Source of the DNA: Promethearchaeota archaeon
Lineage (GTDB): Archaea > Asgardarchaeota > Lokiarchaeia > Sigynarchaeales > SOKP01
Assembly: GCA_016839905.1 (NCBI GenBank)
Contig: JAEOTJ010000227.1
Location: forward strand, 1 to 21,652
Direction of reading: 5' to 3'
Length of the DNA: 21,652 nucleotides
The notes beneath the pieces were generated by a model that worked only from the letters and a program-made list of their open reading frames with translations, did no database searches and was not told where the DNA came from. Below, one piece after another: positions 1 through 15,000 of this stretch (the first letter of the stretch is position 1; the number at the start of each line of letters is the position of its first letter). The translations under genes and the position numbers were made by a program.

Positions 1-3000
1 CTGGATCAAAGGTATAAATATAACTTGAATCTATAGGGTCCAAAGACTCATCTTTCAATTCAATTAATTCAAAGTCAAAATCATAATCTAAATTCTCTGA
101 GTCAAATCTATAAGTAGAATCCTCTATTCTAGTTAGTTGAATTTCATCTTGAGTAATAGGCATATCATTCAAAAGTGATACAGCAGGTACAGTTTGGATA
201 ATGAAAGATGCCTCTTGAAGTTGATGTGCATAATGAGATTTAAAAATAAACCCATTTAATGCACATTTAGCTAATGATGTTTTAACTTCAATATATAAAT
301 CATACGGCTCTCCATTAGTGAGTGCTTCTATTAATAAATTCATTTTTTGTTGAGATAGACCAAATTGATCAATTGAAATTGAAATGTGATGTTGATGGAA
401 GCTAAGATCATTTCCAAGTGAAACGACAGCTTGTCCTATTTCGGAATCAATAATTGTAGGACCGCTTGAATCTCTTCTATATAAATCAATTATAAAATCA
501 TAATTTCTTGCACTAACTTGAGTTGCTTCAGAATATAATGCATTATCAAACCCAGCATTCAATGTAATTTCAAAAACACCACTAATAGAGCCTGGTGTCA
601 CATCGAAAATACCATCCACGAGTAATAATTCATCTCCAAGCTCAAATTTTGTAGTTTGCTCGTAATTCGGATTTTTTGCATAATAAATCGCGCCAGTAGG
701 ATTAGAAACGGGATTTACAAATGTGACATACATTCCATTGTCATCAGAACCTATAATATAACCTACATCAGAATCAGGATGAATGTAATTGTTAAAAGTA
801 CGAGTATCATCATTAATATTGCAAATATAATATGGGTCAGAAGCTGTTGCTCTGGTTGGATCATTGAAAGGTAAATACCATTTTAATGGATCTGCTGATG
901 GAATTAAAGCTATATTTTGAAGATAATCAATATATATTGACTCAAGAAATTTATTATCAGAATTAAATTCAATATATTGATTAGGACCATCAATAGTAAT
1001 CCAAAAATCATTAATTGGATAATATTGATCATTAATATTATCATAACCAGTTACTCTTAGAATCTCAAAATCAACACCTGCTACAGGTATTAAAACTTTT
1101 TGATCAACTATATATAAGGGAATAGAGGGACGCCCCATTTCTTTATAAATTGGAACCGCGTAATCCATTGATAAAAAACAGCCCCCTACAGCGACCGATT
1201 GATCTAATGTGATTGGAGTGATTGGATCAGCTCGCTCGTAAAAAAGAAATTTTCGATTTCCATCCTCATCAGGATCCTCTCCTATAGGATTTCCTGGTAT
1301 GATATAAGAAAGGAGTGCTAAATACATCATTCCATCATCACTAATAAACTCGTCATTGATGTTTTTAATTACTATTGGGTTCATTAATTTAAGATATGGA
1401 TTAGAATCTCCAACAGGAATGAAATTACCTCCTTTAAATCCATTCTCTATGCTTCCAACTCTAGGATATTGAAGATATAATATTGGATTATCGGAAGTGG
1501 CTTTTGGGTCCCATATAGGATTATTTTTAACGAATTTATATTTAAGAAGATATTCATATTGATATAGTGTCGTTGGTTGCGATAATGGATCGTCATCAGT
1601 TTCGATGAAATTAAAATTATCTCCATCAAATAATATCTTATTATTTAATTCACCATAATATGATTGAATATCTTGATAATATTCTGTATTCTTTAATGAA
1701 CCATCAATTTTTATCATTCTATGAACAGTGTGAGAATCTCCCTCTGCTGCAAGTATCCAAAAATATCTTCCGTCATATTCTATTGATTCTAGCACCCCAG
1801 GAATTTCATGATCATTATAAATTGTAAATGATGAGAAATCATCTTTATAACGATAAATAGAGTCCTCAGTTACAGCCCACCAATATCCTTTATCCCATAT
1901 TATGTCTTTTAGAATAGGATTATATTCTGTAACTCTCGTTAGTGTATCGCCTGATATACTATATGCATATAAATAATTTTTACCATCACTCATATCATGC
2001 AATATGAAATTTAATACATCTAAACCATCATAAGTAATACGTCTCAGATCTTCAAGATTAGGAATAATCATATCAGAGTCTAATGATACAAGACTTAAAG
2101 GATCGCTTGAATCGATCAAAGACTTCATATAAAGACCTTCTTTAGATATCCAAGGAAATTTATATGAAAAATAAGCTCTACTTCCAACAATTACAGTATT
2201 AGATGTTTTTCTATTTATCTCAAAATTTCCATTAATTTTAATAATATTAGAATCCCATTTTTCTCCAATATAAAAATCAGAACCATCCCAGCAGATTCCA
2301 TTTGGAGAATTTATCCATCCAAATTCCCCAATATCTATATCTGCATATAATATACTAAAATCTGAATTATATTTCTGAATATGGTTATTTCCTATTTCTA
2401 AAATATAAAGATAAGTACCATCAGTGCAGATTCCTTGAAGATCACCATTTTGAATTCCACCTAAAGCTTCTAAATCATAAAAATATGGATCAATTCCATC
2501 TAAAGTAAAATCACTATTGTATTTATAAACTCCAGAATCTTCATATTCAGTTATATAAAAATAATTATCTTTATATTCTATATATCCAACATCATTATTA
2601 CCTCCTAAAGCTTCTAAATCATAAAAATATGGATTAATTCCATCTCGAGTAAAATCACTATTGTATTTATAAACTCCAGAATCTTCATTGTCGGTTATAT
2701 AAAAATAAGTACCATCCCAACAAATTCCAACGGGATTAATATTATCTTCATAAATATAGAATAAAGGAACAAGTGATTCAAAAGTAAAATCATTAGCATT
2801 ATTTATCAAAATCACACCAATTTCATTTAATGCTACATAAAAATATGTTCCATCTGTACAGATCCCTGAAATCGAGTATTCTGATAAAGGTCCAAAATCA
2901 AGATCAAAAATAAAATCAGAAGTACTTCCGAATGGAATAGTTCCTACTACTTCCCAAGATCCCCCAGTATATTTATAATAAGCTAAATCTTCCCCATATA

Positions 3001-6000
3001 TAACCATAGCAAATGGGTCTCCTTCATAAACAAAAATATCTCTCACATTATACAAATCACCATTTAAGGGAGTAATCGAATCACCGTTTAAGGACAAGCA
3101 TGATATAGTAGTCCCATAATAATAGTAAATTTCATCCTCATCTTTACTATGATAAAATATGGTGATGGGATCAGATTCTGTTATAATATCATCAATATCA
3201 CCGTCGGAAGTGTCCAATTTCTTTATTTGATAATGATTATCAAAAGGGACGTAATAAATATAAGTCCCATATTCTACATAATGCTCATAATTCTTTATAT
3301 TAAAATCATCATCTAATTTTAAAATGTTTGATGACCCTTGGGGATTACTACTTAATAAGATCCACTCTTTTCCATTAGATGTTAGAGCCTGGATTCCTAA
3401 TCCAGATAGATCACTTGCAGTTATTTCTTCAATCTCATTCCAAATCTGAGGATCATAAGGATCCCGAGAAAATTTATAAATTTCTCCACTTTCATATATA
3501 AGATAATAAAATTCACCATCCCAATATACATCCTTACATTCGGAAGATGGTGTAGTTAAGGGAAGATCATTAAGATTCATATTTATATTTGTATATTCAC
3601 CCCACTCGTTAGGAAGTAATCCTCTATTTTGTGCTCTAATAGTTCCCTTGAAATCTTCCCATTGACCTGTCACATGATTATAATAAATTAATCGGGATCG
3701 ATAACTCCAATCTTCTCCATACGCCCTTCCATCAATGCTAAGAGAAGGATCAATATTCAATTCTAACGTGTTATATAATAGACTATCCATATTTATATCA
3801 CTAAAATCAAGAGTTATTGGTGTTAATAAAGGAATTTGTATATCATCGATGGCACTATTTTTAAATCTACTCGAACCATAAATTTCTGAATCTCTTAATG
3901 TTTCTGGATCATATTTACCTGAAGCAAAATCATATACACCTTCAATATCAGGATCATATAGTGTAAATGTTGATGTTGAATAGTCCATTGGATAGACTGC
4001 AAATTTCAGGCTTAAATCATCGAGATCTAAATATGTATAAATTTCTTCATTCTCTCTCTGAAATAATGGTGTTGAGATTGAGTCTTTAAAAGTGAAGTGG
4101 ACGTTATTTCTTCCAAAATACGGATCATTATAAAAATCAGAACCTTGTGGATTAAGATCAAGTGTTTTTTTTGATAAATAGGAATCCAATGTTATTTCTT
4201 TGTCGTTATTTATACTTATTCCTGGATCAGTCCAACTGTATCTCCAATTATCCAGCAGATGTGTGGTTCTAGGTTCCGTTTCAGATGTTTTAATTGTTAT
4301 AAACGCAATATGAGATAATTCTGATCCAGTTCCTCCATCATGGTAAATATTATTAGTACTTGTCGCTAATATATAACGATCAACTGCAGAACTATATTCA
4401 TATATAATCCAATCATAAGTATTTCTTGGTATATCAAACTCAATTTCATGTTTATACCATTCTCCAATTTCAGCTTTTAAAACAGGATTAAATGTGTCAA
4501 ATTGATCTTGATATCCAAAATAATGATCTGAATCCTGGACAGTTAATTCAAATGCAGTTCCCGTTCCTGTATGACCTTTCATATAATTAGTGTATTCAAA
4601 CGCATAAGAAGGAAAATCTATGAGACACCATTCAAATTCAAAAATCCCTCTCTCTGGGTTGAAATTATTAATATTAACACCATTATCCTCTATCTTATCC
4701 AACAGATACCAGTAAAATTCCAATTTTGCGACCTGATGCTCAGGTTCATCACTTCTAGGGTCGTCAATAAGATCTACATTTTGAACACTTAAGTCATCCC
4801 AAGTTCCATCAAAATTATGAGTCATATATTTTTCTTCTAAAAGAGTTGGTATGAATCCTTCTTCGTAAAATAAATCTTGTACAAGATCATCTTGATAAAA
4901 ATCATAGCTATTTGAAAAAGTAGGATCTAATTCAATGTTAAATATGTTATCATTGTCCATTTCCTCATTAAAACTATATATGACATCAATATCGGAAGAT
5001 ATATATGAAAATGTGTTTTGTGGTGTTATTAAGGAATCTCTGTCGTTGATGTTTCGAATATTTACATGCCCTTCTGCGGTTTTATGAGAATCTACTAATG
5101 CTTTATATTCATTGAAATCTTCATTGTCTTGGATTTGCTTATAGAACTGAGATTCTATTGATGTAATCTTTATTCCTTGGTCCTCATCCTCAAAAAATGT
5201 TTCTATTCTGGGTTGCATGTTTGAGGGATTTGGATCGAAAATTGGTTTAGAAAAAAGAGCTTCTGGAGTGTCCTCATAATTTAGAAATGCCTGCCAAGTT
5301 TGTGAAGAGCAGTCATAATAGAATTCAACAGTATTTTCAAAGCCAGGAATGTAAAGATGGTCATCATCGTAACTTGTTAAATCATCTAAAAACGTATATA
5401 TTTTATCATTTACCATGAAACAAATCTTACCTTCTTGTTCTTCTAAAATGCTCTCAAATTTAAAAGTGGTCTTGTAAAGATCATGAGTTTCATACCATTC
5501 CTTTAGAGGATTATCAAATATTTTAATATCATAAGCAACAAAATGATCCGTATCCTCCATATCTGCTGAGAACATTAACTGATCAAAGATTACATCTTGA
5601 TCCACATCCATCTTAACCGTTTTTGTCCCAAAATCTGCATTTCCTTGAGGGATAACAGTAAATTCTCCTACGCTACCACCACTATTTAATAACTTTAATT
5701 TTACTTCATTTGAAGTTCTTGCTTTACATTCAATTTCTATCACATCCCCAATTTCTAAACTAGTGGGGGTATATGTAGGGCTGATAAGATTGAGCTGTTC
5801 TGATGTGTCTGTTTGCATATAAGCTAAACCATCTCCTTGATAATTTTTAGTTAAATAATGATAGATAGTTGGTGGCTCCGAAGACTCTGAGGAAGAAAAT
5901 GTTATAAACTCATTTGATGATTCTAAACGATAATTTATTAAAGGTTTTACTAAATTCAATTCATAATAACACTCTATTTGTGTAAGTATCTCTGTTTGCG

Positions 6001-9000
6001 ATAAAAATTCAATAATTTCAGGTTGATTATTCCATTTCAGAACTGAATCATAAAAGTCTGAAGTCGAAAAGACTTTAATTCTTGAATATGGTTCCCATAA
6101 TCGTTCTATATATATTGATAAAACTGAATTTTGAGAATAACCATTTATTAAATAAGGAACTTCTTTTCTTATATATCCATAGGCTATAGAGCCTATATTC
6201 TGCATTTGAACATCTGGCCAATCCCAATAACGATTATCAGGATAACTTGAGAGAGTAAATGTATCATCAATGCTATCAGAGGAATATTCTATTATTATAT
6301 CTTCGCTTACATCCCATTCGTTTACATCCCATAAATTCCAATAATTATTCATATTATCATTAAAATTCTCAAAAAATTTAGTATTCCCTAGATCATCTTT
6401 AAAGTTAAAACCGCTATTCCCTTGGAGATTCAATCCACTTTCCGTGAAATCAATTCGTTCGCTGACGTGAGCCCTAATATGGTCTTGAGCAATAATAAAT
6501 TGATCAATATTCAAGTAATAATCGGTGTCCTCAAGACTTTGGGTCAAAATGACAAAAGAATTAGCATTTAATTCCATTAATTCTCCTTCAAGAGTGAAAA
6601 CATAATCAGGATCAGTAAGAGTTTCCGTGAAAAGGGGAATATTGTTAATATCCTTGATCTCTAAATTTACATCACCGAATAGCTCGCTAAAATGAAGATC
6701 AATATAGATGTAATAATCCATTTCAATTTCAAAATCATCAAAATTAAGTATTATTTCAATTTCTCCACCCTCAGCAGTAGTCTCAGAATTAATAATATAT
6801 GAATTATCATCATTATGGTCCATATTAGAGATACTTCCAGAGATGTCTGAAGATATTTGATTGTCTACGGTTTTAACATTATAAAATTCTTTTACATTAT
6901 TAATGTTAGAATCAAAATTATCATAATTCAAGTAATTAGGATCCGTAAGAACATAAGTCTTGAAATCTCCGACGCATAATAAAGAATTCCAAGGGTTTTC
7001 TGGCTCTTTTTCGGTAATTAATCGAATTTTAAACTCATTATCATTGTTAATGTAATTGGTGTAAAATTCCTCTTCTAGATGAAACTCAAATGGATCTGAT
7101 GTGCTTGGAAATTCTGTTGAAGTAATGAAAAACATATCTGGTTTAATAATTATATTATCATATTGAAATTTATTTGAAGAAAAATCCTCAATTTCTTCAT
7201 TATAAGTTTTATAAGAAATCATTTTATCATATTCAATCCATCGATTGTCTATAGTATAATCTTCAGTTTTTTGATTCATTAAAAAATTAACACCATCTTG
7301 TATTGTACTATCTAACAAGACTTCACCATCAGTAACATAACTAGGGAAACAATCACCAATAGAAATTGTGTTCATAAAGTTTCCATCAACAGTACCCCAA
7401 TTTGGACGGAATTTATCATTTGCAATATTATCATATCTATAATTCCAAAACTCCTCATAATGTTGTATGGATAAATCATCATAATAAAAAGGGGGTGCAG
7501 TAGGATCTAATTTTAATAATGGAATTGAATTCCATGTTAATTCATCATAATTCCACATTTGTAGTGAGAGAGGATATTGTTTTATAAATGATGGAGCGAT
7601 TACAGATGCATCAAATGCCACTTGTATCGAATCTAATCCTTTACGGTCCAAAACGGGTAATTTTTCAGTCAATTCTATTCCGTATATGGTGGAATCCTGC
7701 ATTGGAATGGAGATATATTCTTCCCAATCTGAAAGAGCATATTCAATATCTTTAAGAGAAGCGCTTTGTAATGGAATGTTGGGAGTGGAACCTATTATTA
7801 AACTTTCTTCACTTCCTGAATTATATATCCATTCTACTTCTGATGAACTGAGTGGTTTATCATAAATCCGAACACTATCTATATTACCTTCAAAGGAATC
7901 CGCGCCATCAATCCTACTTCCGATAGTTAATTGGCTAGAAGAACTTTGAAATGCTATAGGTATAGATGCTTGAGAGTCCTCCCCATTTAAATAGAATTTA
8001 ACACCTGTACCAGGGATGAAACTGGCGGCTACATGTTGCCATTCACCTAAAGAAACAGAAAGTCCAGTACTTATTCTTTCCGCTCCAGTATGAATTTTCC
8101 AATACCCATCTCTGCTTAGAATGGACCAATCCCAACCGCCATTATCAGAACTTACTACGTGTTTATTCTCATTAATATCAGTATGTTCCATTGGGTATAC
8201 CCAAGCAGCCATTGTTACCCCCTTAGATCCTATAGCTTGATCAATGTTAATTGATGTTTGTATATAACTAGAATCATCTCTTTTAAAATAGAGCGAAGAG
8301 CTCCTTGTTACATCAGATTGCCAACATAATGCAGGATTCATATTGATAAGAGGATCAAACAATCCAGTAGCTTTATTTTGTGTTGTTATATAACTCCCTC
8401 CTTCTTCAAAATCCCACCTTCCAATTTCTTGAGATAATAAGGGAAGCGAGCCTGATTCCATTAACCCTCCATTCTGCGGATCAGAGACTGTTCTAAAATC
8501 AGCTAATTCATTTTTAACCAAGACCATTTGCTTTTCAGTAGATTTTGGATTGAGAGGATCTGGATCATAATAATTATAAAGTCCATCAGAGTTGTATATA
8601 TCGTGCACGCTTGAATCATACATTTCACCAAAGTTATAGTTTCTACTAATAGCAGGATTGCTAATCCAGGCGCCATCAACATACTGTCCTACGAATTGCC
8701 CATCAAATTGTTGTTGTGCAGGATCTGTATCAACAGTCCAACCATCAATATCATCGTAGATATAACTATAATCATCTTTACCGGTTAAGTCTTGCGAGAG
8801 AATACCCGTATCGTAATCATAGTTAATAGGATCATGCTCTCCGTCATAATATATCAATTTATTATCCAATTCGGGCAGAGAAGCATAAGTGTCTAAAATT
8901 CCAGAATCTGAAATACTTGCCCAATCGCTTGTTACAGTAGGATATTTTGGAGTCATGGCTAATCTCGATTGAGCAGGAAGGTATTGGTAATTTAATTCAT

Positions 9001-12000
9001 CTTTAGTCCAATCTGGGTTCAAATCGGTCCATCCATCGGGGTTTCCTATATTGGGGTTTTTCCACTTTAATGGGAGTTCAGAGTCTATATATTCTTTATT
9101 TGATACGGATAGAAAATCTTTATCAAGTGCTCCTTCAATTACATTGAATGTTGGTTCATTATAAATGCTTTCCTCATCAAGATATGAGAGGAAGGAGTAT
9201 GAAATCTCAATACTATTAATTGTGTTCCAAAAAGTAGGTTCCAAATTTCTAAAATCAATAATGCTTCGATAATAATCATATTGAGTTGATTCAAATTCAT
9301 TCCATGCAGTTCCAACTCTATAAGAAATTCTATCGATTGATTCGATCGCATGATCAAATACAAAGATTTGGCTATTAGGTATTCCCTCTCCTGAGAATTC
9401 TTTAGTTATATGACAAATTGGGCTAACAATGGTCGATTTATCTTCGTGATATTCAAATTTAATTTCAAATAATCCTGACTCTGATGCCACAATTAACTTA
9501 TTGAGATTTTGCTCATTCAATAAGAGAAGATCTAAGATCTTAAACCTTATATCACCAAAATTTGTATTTTCAGATTTTATCCATGAATCTGAATCATCAT
9601 CATATTTTAAAAAGAGAACAGCATCCATTTTACCTATTGCTAATCGATCCACGCCAAGAATAATAGTTTCAATAAAATTAACTAAATCATATTCGATTAC
9701 TGAAACTTTACCAAGAATTGACTCATAAATAATATCTTGTAGATTTAAATCAATATCATATTGAATTAATTGGGAGTAATATGTTCCTTCTCCTCCCATT
9801 AATCCTCCAATCAAGACTGCTTTATTACTCCCTCCATTAAAATGATTTACAATTTTAATTGAAGTAGGAATAAAATTTTGAGGGCAATCTATAGAACATA
9901 CTTGAGTTAAGTCAAATTGTTCATCAAGGATGTATTTATAAATATAATTATTTTCTCCCGATTTTTGATGCATTATAATGATAGTTCTATCAATAGAAGA
10001 GTCATAAAAGAGATCAAAACTAAAAAGTTCATAACCAGAAATGATATTTGAAGGATCTTTTACATTCCAACTTGAATGTCTATCTAAATAAATAACATCA
10101 ACTTTATACATTCCTGCATCTTTTCCAATTCGAATTAATTCATCTTTTCCATCATTATTTATGTCAAAAAGTTTGAAAACTTGACCCTCTAGCTCATTAA
10201 AAGAGAATGAAAGGTCATCTCTACCATTGGTTCCATCTAATTTTACCCAACCCTCTGAAGCATCAAAATCAAAAACAGAAACATATACATCAGAACCATC
10301 AGAGGTTAAAATCATTGGTAAATGTTTCTCTCCTGGGAAAAATCTGCCCCAAGATCCCCAAATTTCGCTTTCAGTTAAGGGACTAATTTCTAGTGGTAAA
10401 TAGTCATATGAAAAATCATACATCGAGCTCGAAAAATCAATGTCATCATCGATATCCCATATTACATTGTAATCTACTACATCTCCTTGAATATTAATGG
10501 TTGAAGTTTCAGTTTGCAGTGGTAGCCATTCATTGAGTAATGGATTGTAATATTCAGTAACAATATTCCATAAATCAATATCTATTATTTCATCAGGATA
10601 TTCTATAATAGTAGTTAGATAATCATAAGAGTTATCTGAAGTAGTAGGATCATATTTTAATAATTTTCCAAAAATTAAATCAGTTAATAATACAACCTCA
10701 GAATAATCAAATAATTCAATATCAAAATCTGCCTCAAAATAATTTCCTGCTTTATCAAAAATGACTGCTTTTATATTATAAGGTACTGGAAGATCATCCT
10801 TTAATGATTCTCCATTTAAATAATAATTCCAAACATTTTCTTTAGAAGAATATGCACGTCCAATAGGGTTATAACTGCCTTCATCTATGGATTCAAATAT
10901 TAAAATTCTATCGATGTTTTCTTCGTAAATAGATGATAAAATTAAGTCTAAATTTAGCTGAATGGTGCTATCTTCAAAATTTTCAGAGCCAAACAAGAGA
11001 ACTCCTTCACCAGCTATATTTTTTCCCAAATTCCATTCAAAGGGAGATTCTCCAGCAATTGTATCAATTGAATTATCATAAATGCCCTTATATTTATGAG
11101 TTATGAAAATATTTCCAAGTTCTATAGTCCCTGTCTCATCTTCAATAACTTTTTCTATACCATCCTCAGAGTCAAACCAAAATAAGAATTCTTCACCTTG
11201 AGTAATAGTTGGAATTAATACTTCAATATTAAAGAATTCAGAAGTATCTGTTTTTAAATCCCATTTAAAATTAACGTCATCATGTTGTAGAGCTAAGTTC
11301 CCTCCAAGATATTCATAAAATTCTGCTTCAAGATCGTCAGTATTTTCCGTAGATAACAAAGAACTATATTTTTCATCAAATTCAATCATTAAAGAATCTT
11401 CGCTCATTGTAATTTCAAAATCCTCAATAAAGTCTGTGTCAATCCTAATTCTCTGAATCTCCTTAATGCGAGAACATATATCAGTATAGTTAGATCCGTC
11501 ATAACCGATAATCTTATATGTAAATTTATCGTAAATTAAATCTCCGTCAATTAAAAGATTATGGAAAGCTAGGGGTTTAGTATAATGAAATTCAATATAT
11601 TTAATACCATGTTGATTCTCTAAATCAACATTATCACTCCAATAAAAACCTTCATAATATTCATCATGAGCAACCATAGAAATATATTTATGATCATTGA
11701 AATATGTATCATCTTCAACATTTTTAATATATCTTAACTCATTTTCATAGAATACCTTATCCGTGATGGACGTAATAATAGGTGGAGCATTATCAATATA
11801 TCTATCCACCAGAAAGGCTTCTGTAGGATTCCCCGCTTCATCAATAATGGTAACATAAACATCATAAAAACCATTAGGGAGTTGTTTTGTATCAAAAGAT
11901 GCTTTCCAGCCACTATCTTCACCCTCAACATAACTTACAAAAGTTGCATCTAAATTATTATAGACTAAACCTTTTGCATAATTAATGGCTCTTATATATA

Positions 12001-15000
12001 CTTCACAATCAGATATACTCGATACGACATCTGAGAAACCAATATCAAGCACGTATAAACCTCTAAAAAGGTCGCCTTGATTTTCTAATTTTGTGATGGT
12101 CGGTTCTGTTTTATCAACTATAAAGGAAAAGTTCAAGGTTGCTTGATATCCATATTCATCCAAAGTAATTAATTGACAATAAGTTAATCCCTCTAAGATG
12201 CTATCATCATTAAAGTTAAAGGTGTAAATATCATTTTCAATTGACCAATTACCCTCAATTGAAATATTAAATGAATAATCGGGAATAATGGAAAAATCTT
12301 CAATATAGAATGATAAGGCTCCTTCTAATGGATTAATTGGGATTTCATTAATGAAGAATTTATAAACAAAAGGAGGTTTAAAATCAACTGTATAAGTTAT
12401 GTTAGAGGAATAATTTAACGTGATATCATTTATATCAAAAAATTCACAGGAAAATGTATAGTTATCTTGAGGTAAAGATTTAAAGTCGAAACTTGCAGCA
12501 AATTGATAATCCGAATGGAAAGCATTTGAGACACCGCAAACTAAGGTGATTGGATTAGGTGCACCATATATTCCATTTATATCTTCATCCGTTATTAAAT
12601 CAATAAATATATTATTATTATCAATGAAATAGGAGAAATCATATGAAAGTCTATCAACAATAACCTCATCAATTGAACTTATATTTTCATTTAAATTAAG
12701 AGGGGGTAAGGGTAAATAAAATTGATTATGAATTATTAGAATTTCACCTTGATCATAAGTAATATTTCTATTCTCATCTCTAACAGCCTGTAATGGAATG
12801 ATATCCGCTAGTTTATAATTGGAATCGAATAGTTTTAAGTGAGGGGGTCTATTTTTTGCGATATAAGGTATTCCATGAGAATTATTATAGGTATTATTAG
12901 TAGTAATCAAGCTCATCTTTATATTATCAATCTCTTCATTAATATCAATAGTAACATCTGAAATATTGGAGATGCTATCAAAAACAGTATTAGTAACAAT
13001 AATAACTACCATTTTTGAAGAGATATATTTCTCTTCTTGATATATTTTTACTTCAATGGGTATGTTCGTAAAGTCTGTTCCTACCACATCATAAAATATT
13101 GAGTTTAAACGAATAGTTCCATAAAAATATATTTGGTCATCACTCGTTATGCTTATATCTGTTAATTCAAAATTTTCATATAAAGTACTAATTTCAGCTT
13201 TAGTGATGTCAAAATCTGTAGGAATTATTGAAACATCAAGAGTAATCATGCTATCAGAATCGAGGCCATAAATCGTGCTTTCATTAATGCCTTCTATTAT
13301 AAAGTCCAAATGATTATCAAAATCTTTTATGAACCAAAAGCTTTCATTTGTAAGTATCGCAGCATTTTCTAAATCATCATATCCAACAAACCTAATGGAA
13401 ATGTTATCATCTCTCATGTTTATTATATTGAAATCAATATCAATAGGAGGTGTTATATTATAGTATGCATCATAGTACATCCAATCACCATCATCACCAA
13501 GAGAGTTATATCTATATTCAAGTTCAATTCGTTCAAAATTGAAGTCCGTGAAATTAATTCCAGTCGTCATTATATACTCCGTATTATTTGTATAAGTTTC
13601 TCCTAATTCTAAAGAATAGGAATCTCCAGTTAATAGATCCATTTCTGGACTTTCAATATCTAAAATGACTGGTTCTAGAGAATAATTATTGGAATAAATG
13701 GAAAATTCAGATCCATAATTAAGATATAAAGTAATGATAAAGCTGATATTATATTCGCCCGGTTCTAAGTTATTTTCATTAATCCAATCTTCTAAATAAT
13801 CCAACCTTAATAGATTATAATTTGAAGCAATATCATTATAATCAATTGGTTGAGGATTTAATAAATCTATTTGGTCATTATGGACAACATGAATATTTAG
13901 ACTATCAATATATTGTTTAAATCTATCATCGGGGACTAATCCTATGCGAGAATTATAATTAATACGATTATTTAAGGAAAGATAATTAAAAGTAATGGAT
14001 TCATCAAAATGATTAATAGCAAATTGAATAATCTCATTAGTTATATCATAAGCGTCATAAGTTATAAGGCCTTCGCTGTCAACTGCTCTTGAAATAAAGA
14101 TCCACGAATCATCTGGAAGGTCTCGAGTATTCATCACGTAGGAGTAATGATGCCTGCTATCATGAAAGGAGCGAATCAAGCTCCAACTTTCGGGAGTAGG
14201 GCTTCCCATATCTGGAATTGAGTTTGATAGATAAAACTCCATTGATTCTATGGTTTTATATTTTTCATTAAACGAGGCATCGCATTCAAAATGAATGTAT
14301 CCATCAATAATATCTCCTGAGGCATTAAAAGGACTCCACCCTCCAATACCATCTTCAATAGAAAGAGTGGATTCTAATTCGACTATAGTTGATTCCATCA
14401 TTATATCATCATCACTCATTACTTCTTTTGTAATATAAAGCTCATCTAGATATCCCCTGTAATTACTAAAAACATTAAGCTTTTTAGCGCCTAAAGTTAA
14501 AGGGCCAGAGCAATAACGCAGAGAAATTGCATTTTCCCAGGGTTCCGTCCCATTAATTGATGAATTATACAATTTCCCATCTATAAACACATCAACATCT
14601 CCTTGGTCAAACCTAATAGAAATGGGTGTCCATTTATTTAATTTAATTACCCCTGGTTGACCATAAGTTGCGGTTTTTCCAAAAATATTAAAATCCTTTT
14701 TACACCAGAAGCTATTTAATTTGTCAAATATAGAGCCTGAATATCTTCCTTTTATATATACTTGAAGCATACCATCAGGAGATATTCCTAATTCAAAATT
14801 ATTAAAAATTCCACCATAAGAGAGGAAAGTATTGCTAACGCCGTGGCGATTGCTTTTTGATGATAAATTAGTTGGATAAAGCCACGTGGTGAGCGTAAAT
14901 TTATCATTTTTCCTTCCGAAAATATCACTTAATTTATGTTTTCCAAAATCAATGTAATCTGGAAACAGGTCAAACTTCCAACCTTTATGATTGCATTTAT

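Noticed and set aside
2461..2748. CRISPR-like array at the near-identical repeats
   Set aside because: Only two adjacent copies with no spacers, in frame with the coding sequence; it is a protein-repeat duplication.
4571..4792. Plus-strand ORF of 73 codons and other short ORFs at 656-874, 1447-1629, 9139-9363, 9501-9728, 11734-11931 and 15184-15393
   Set aside because: All are shadows in other frames of the continuous giant frame; none has a start context or recognisable domain.
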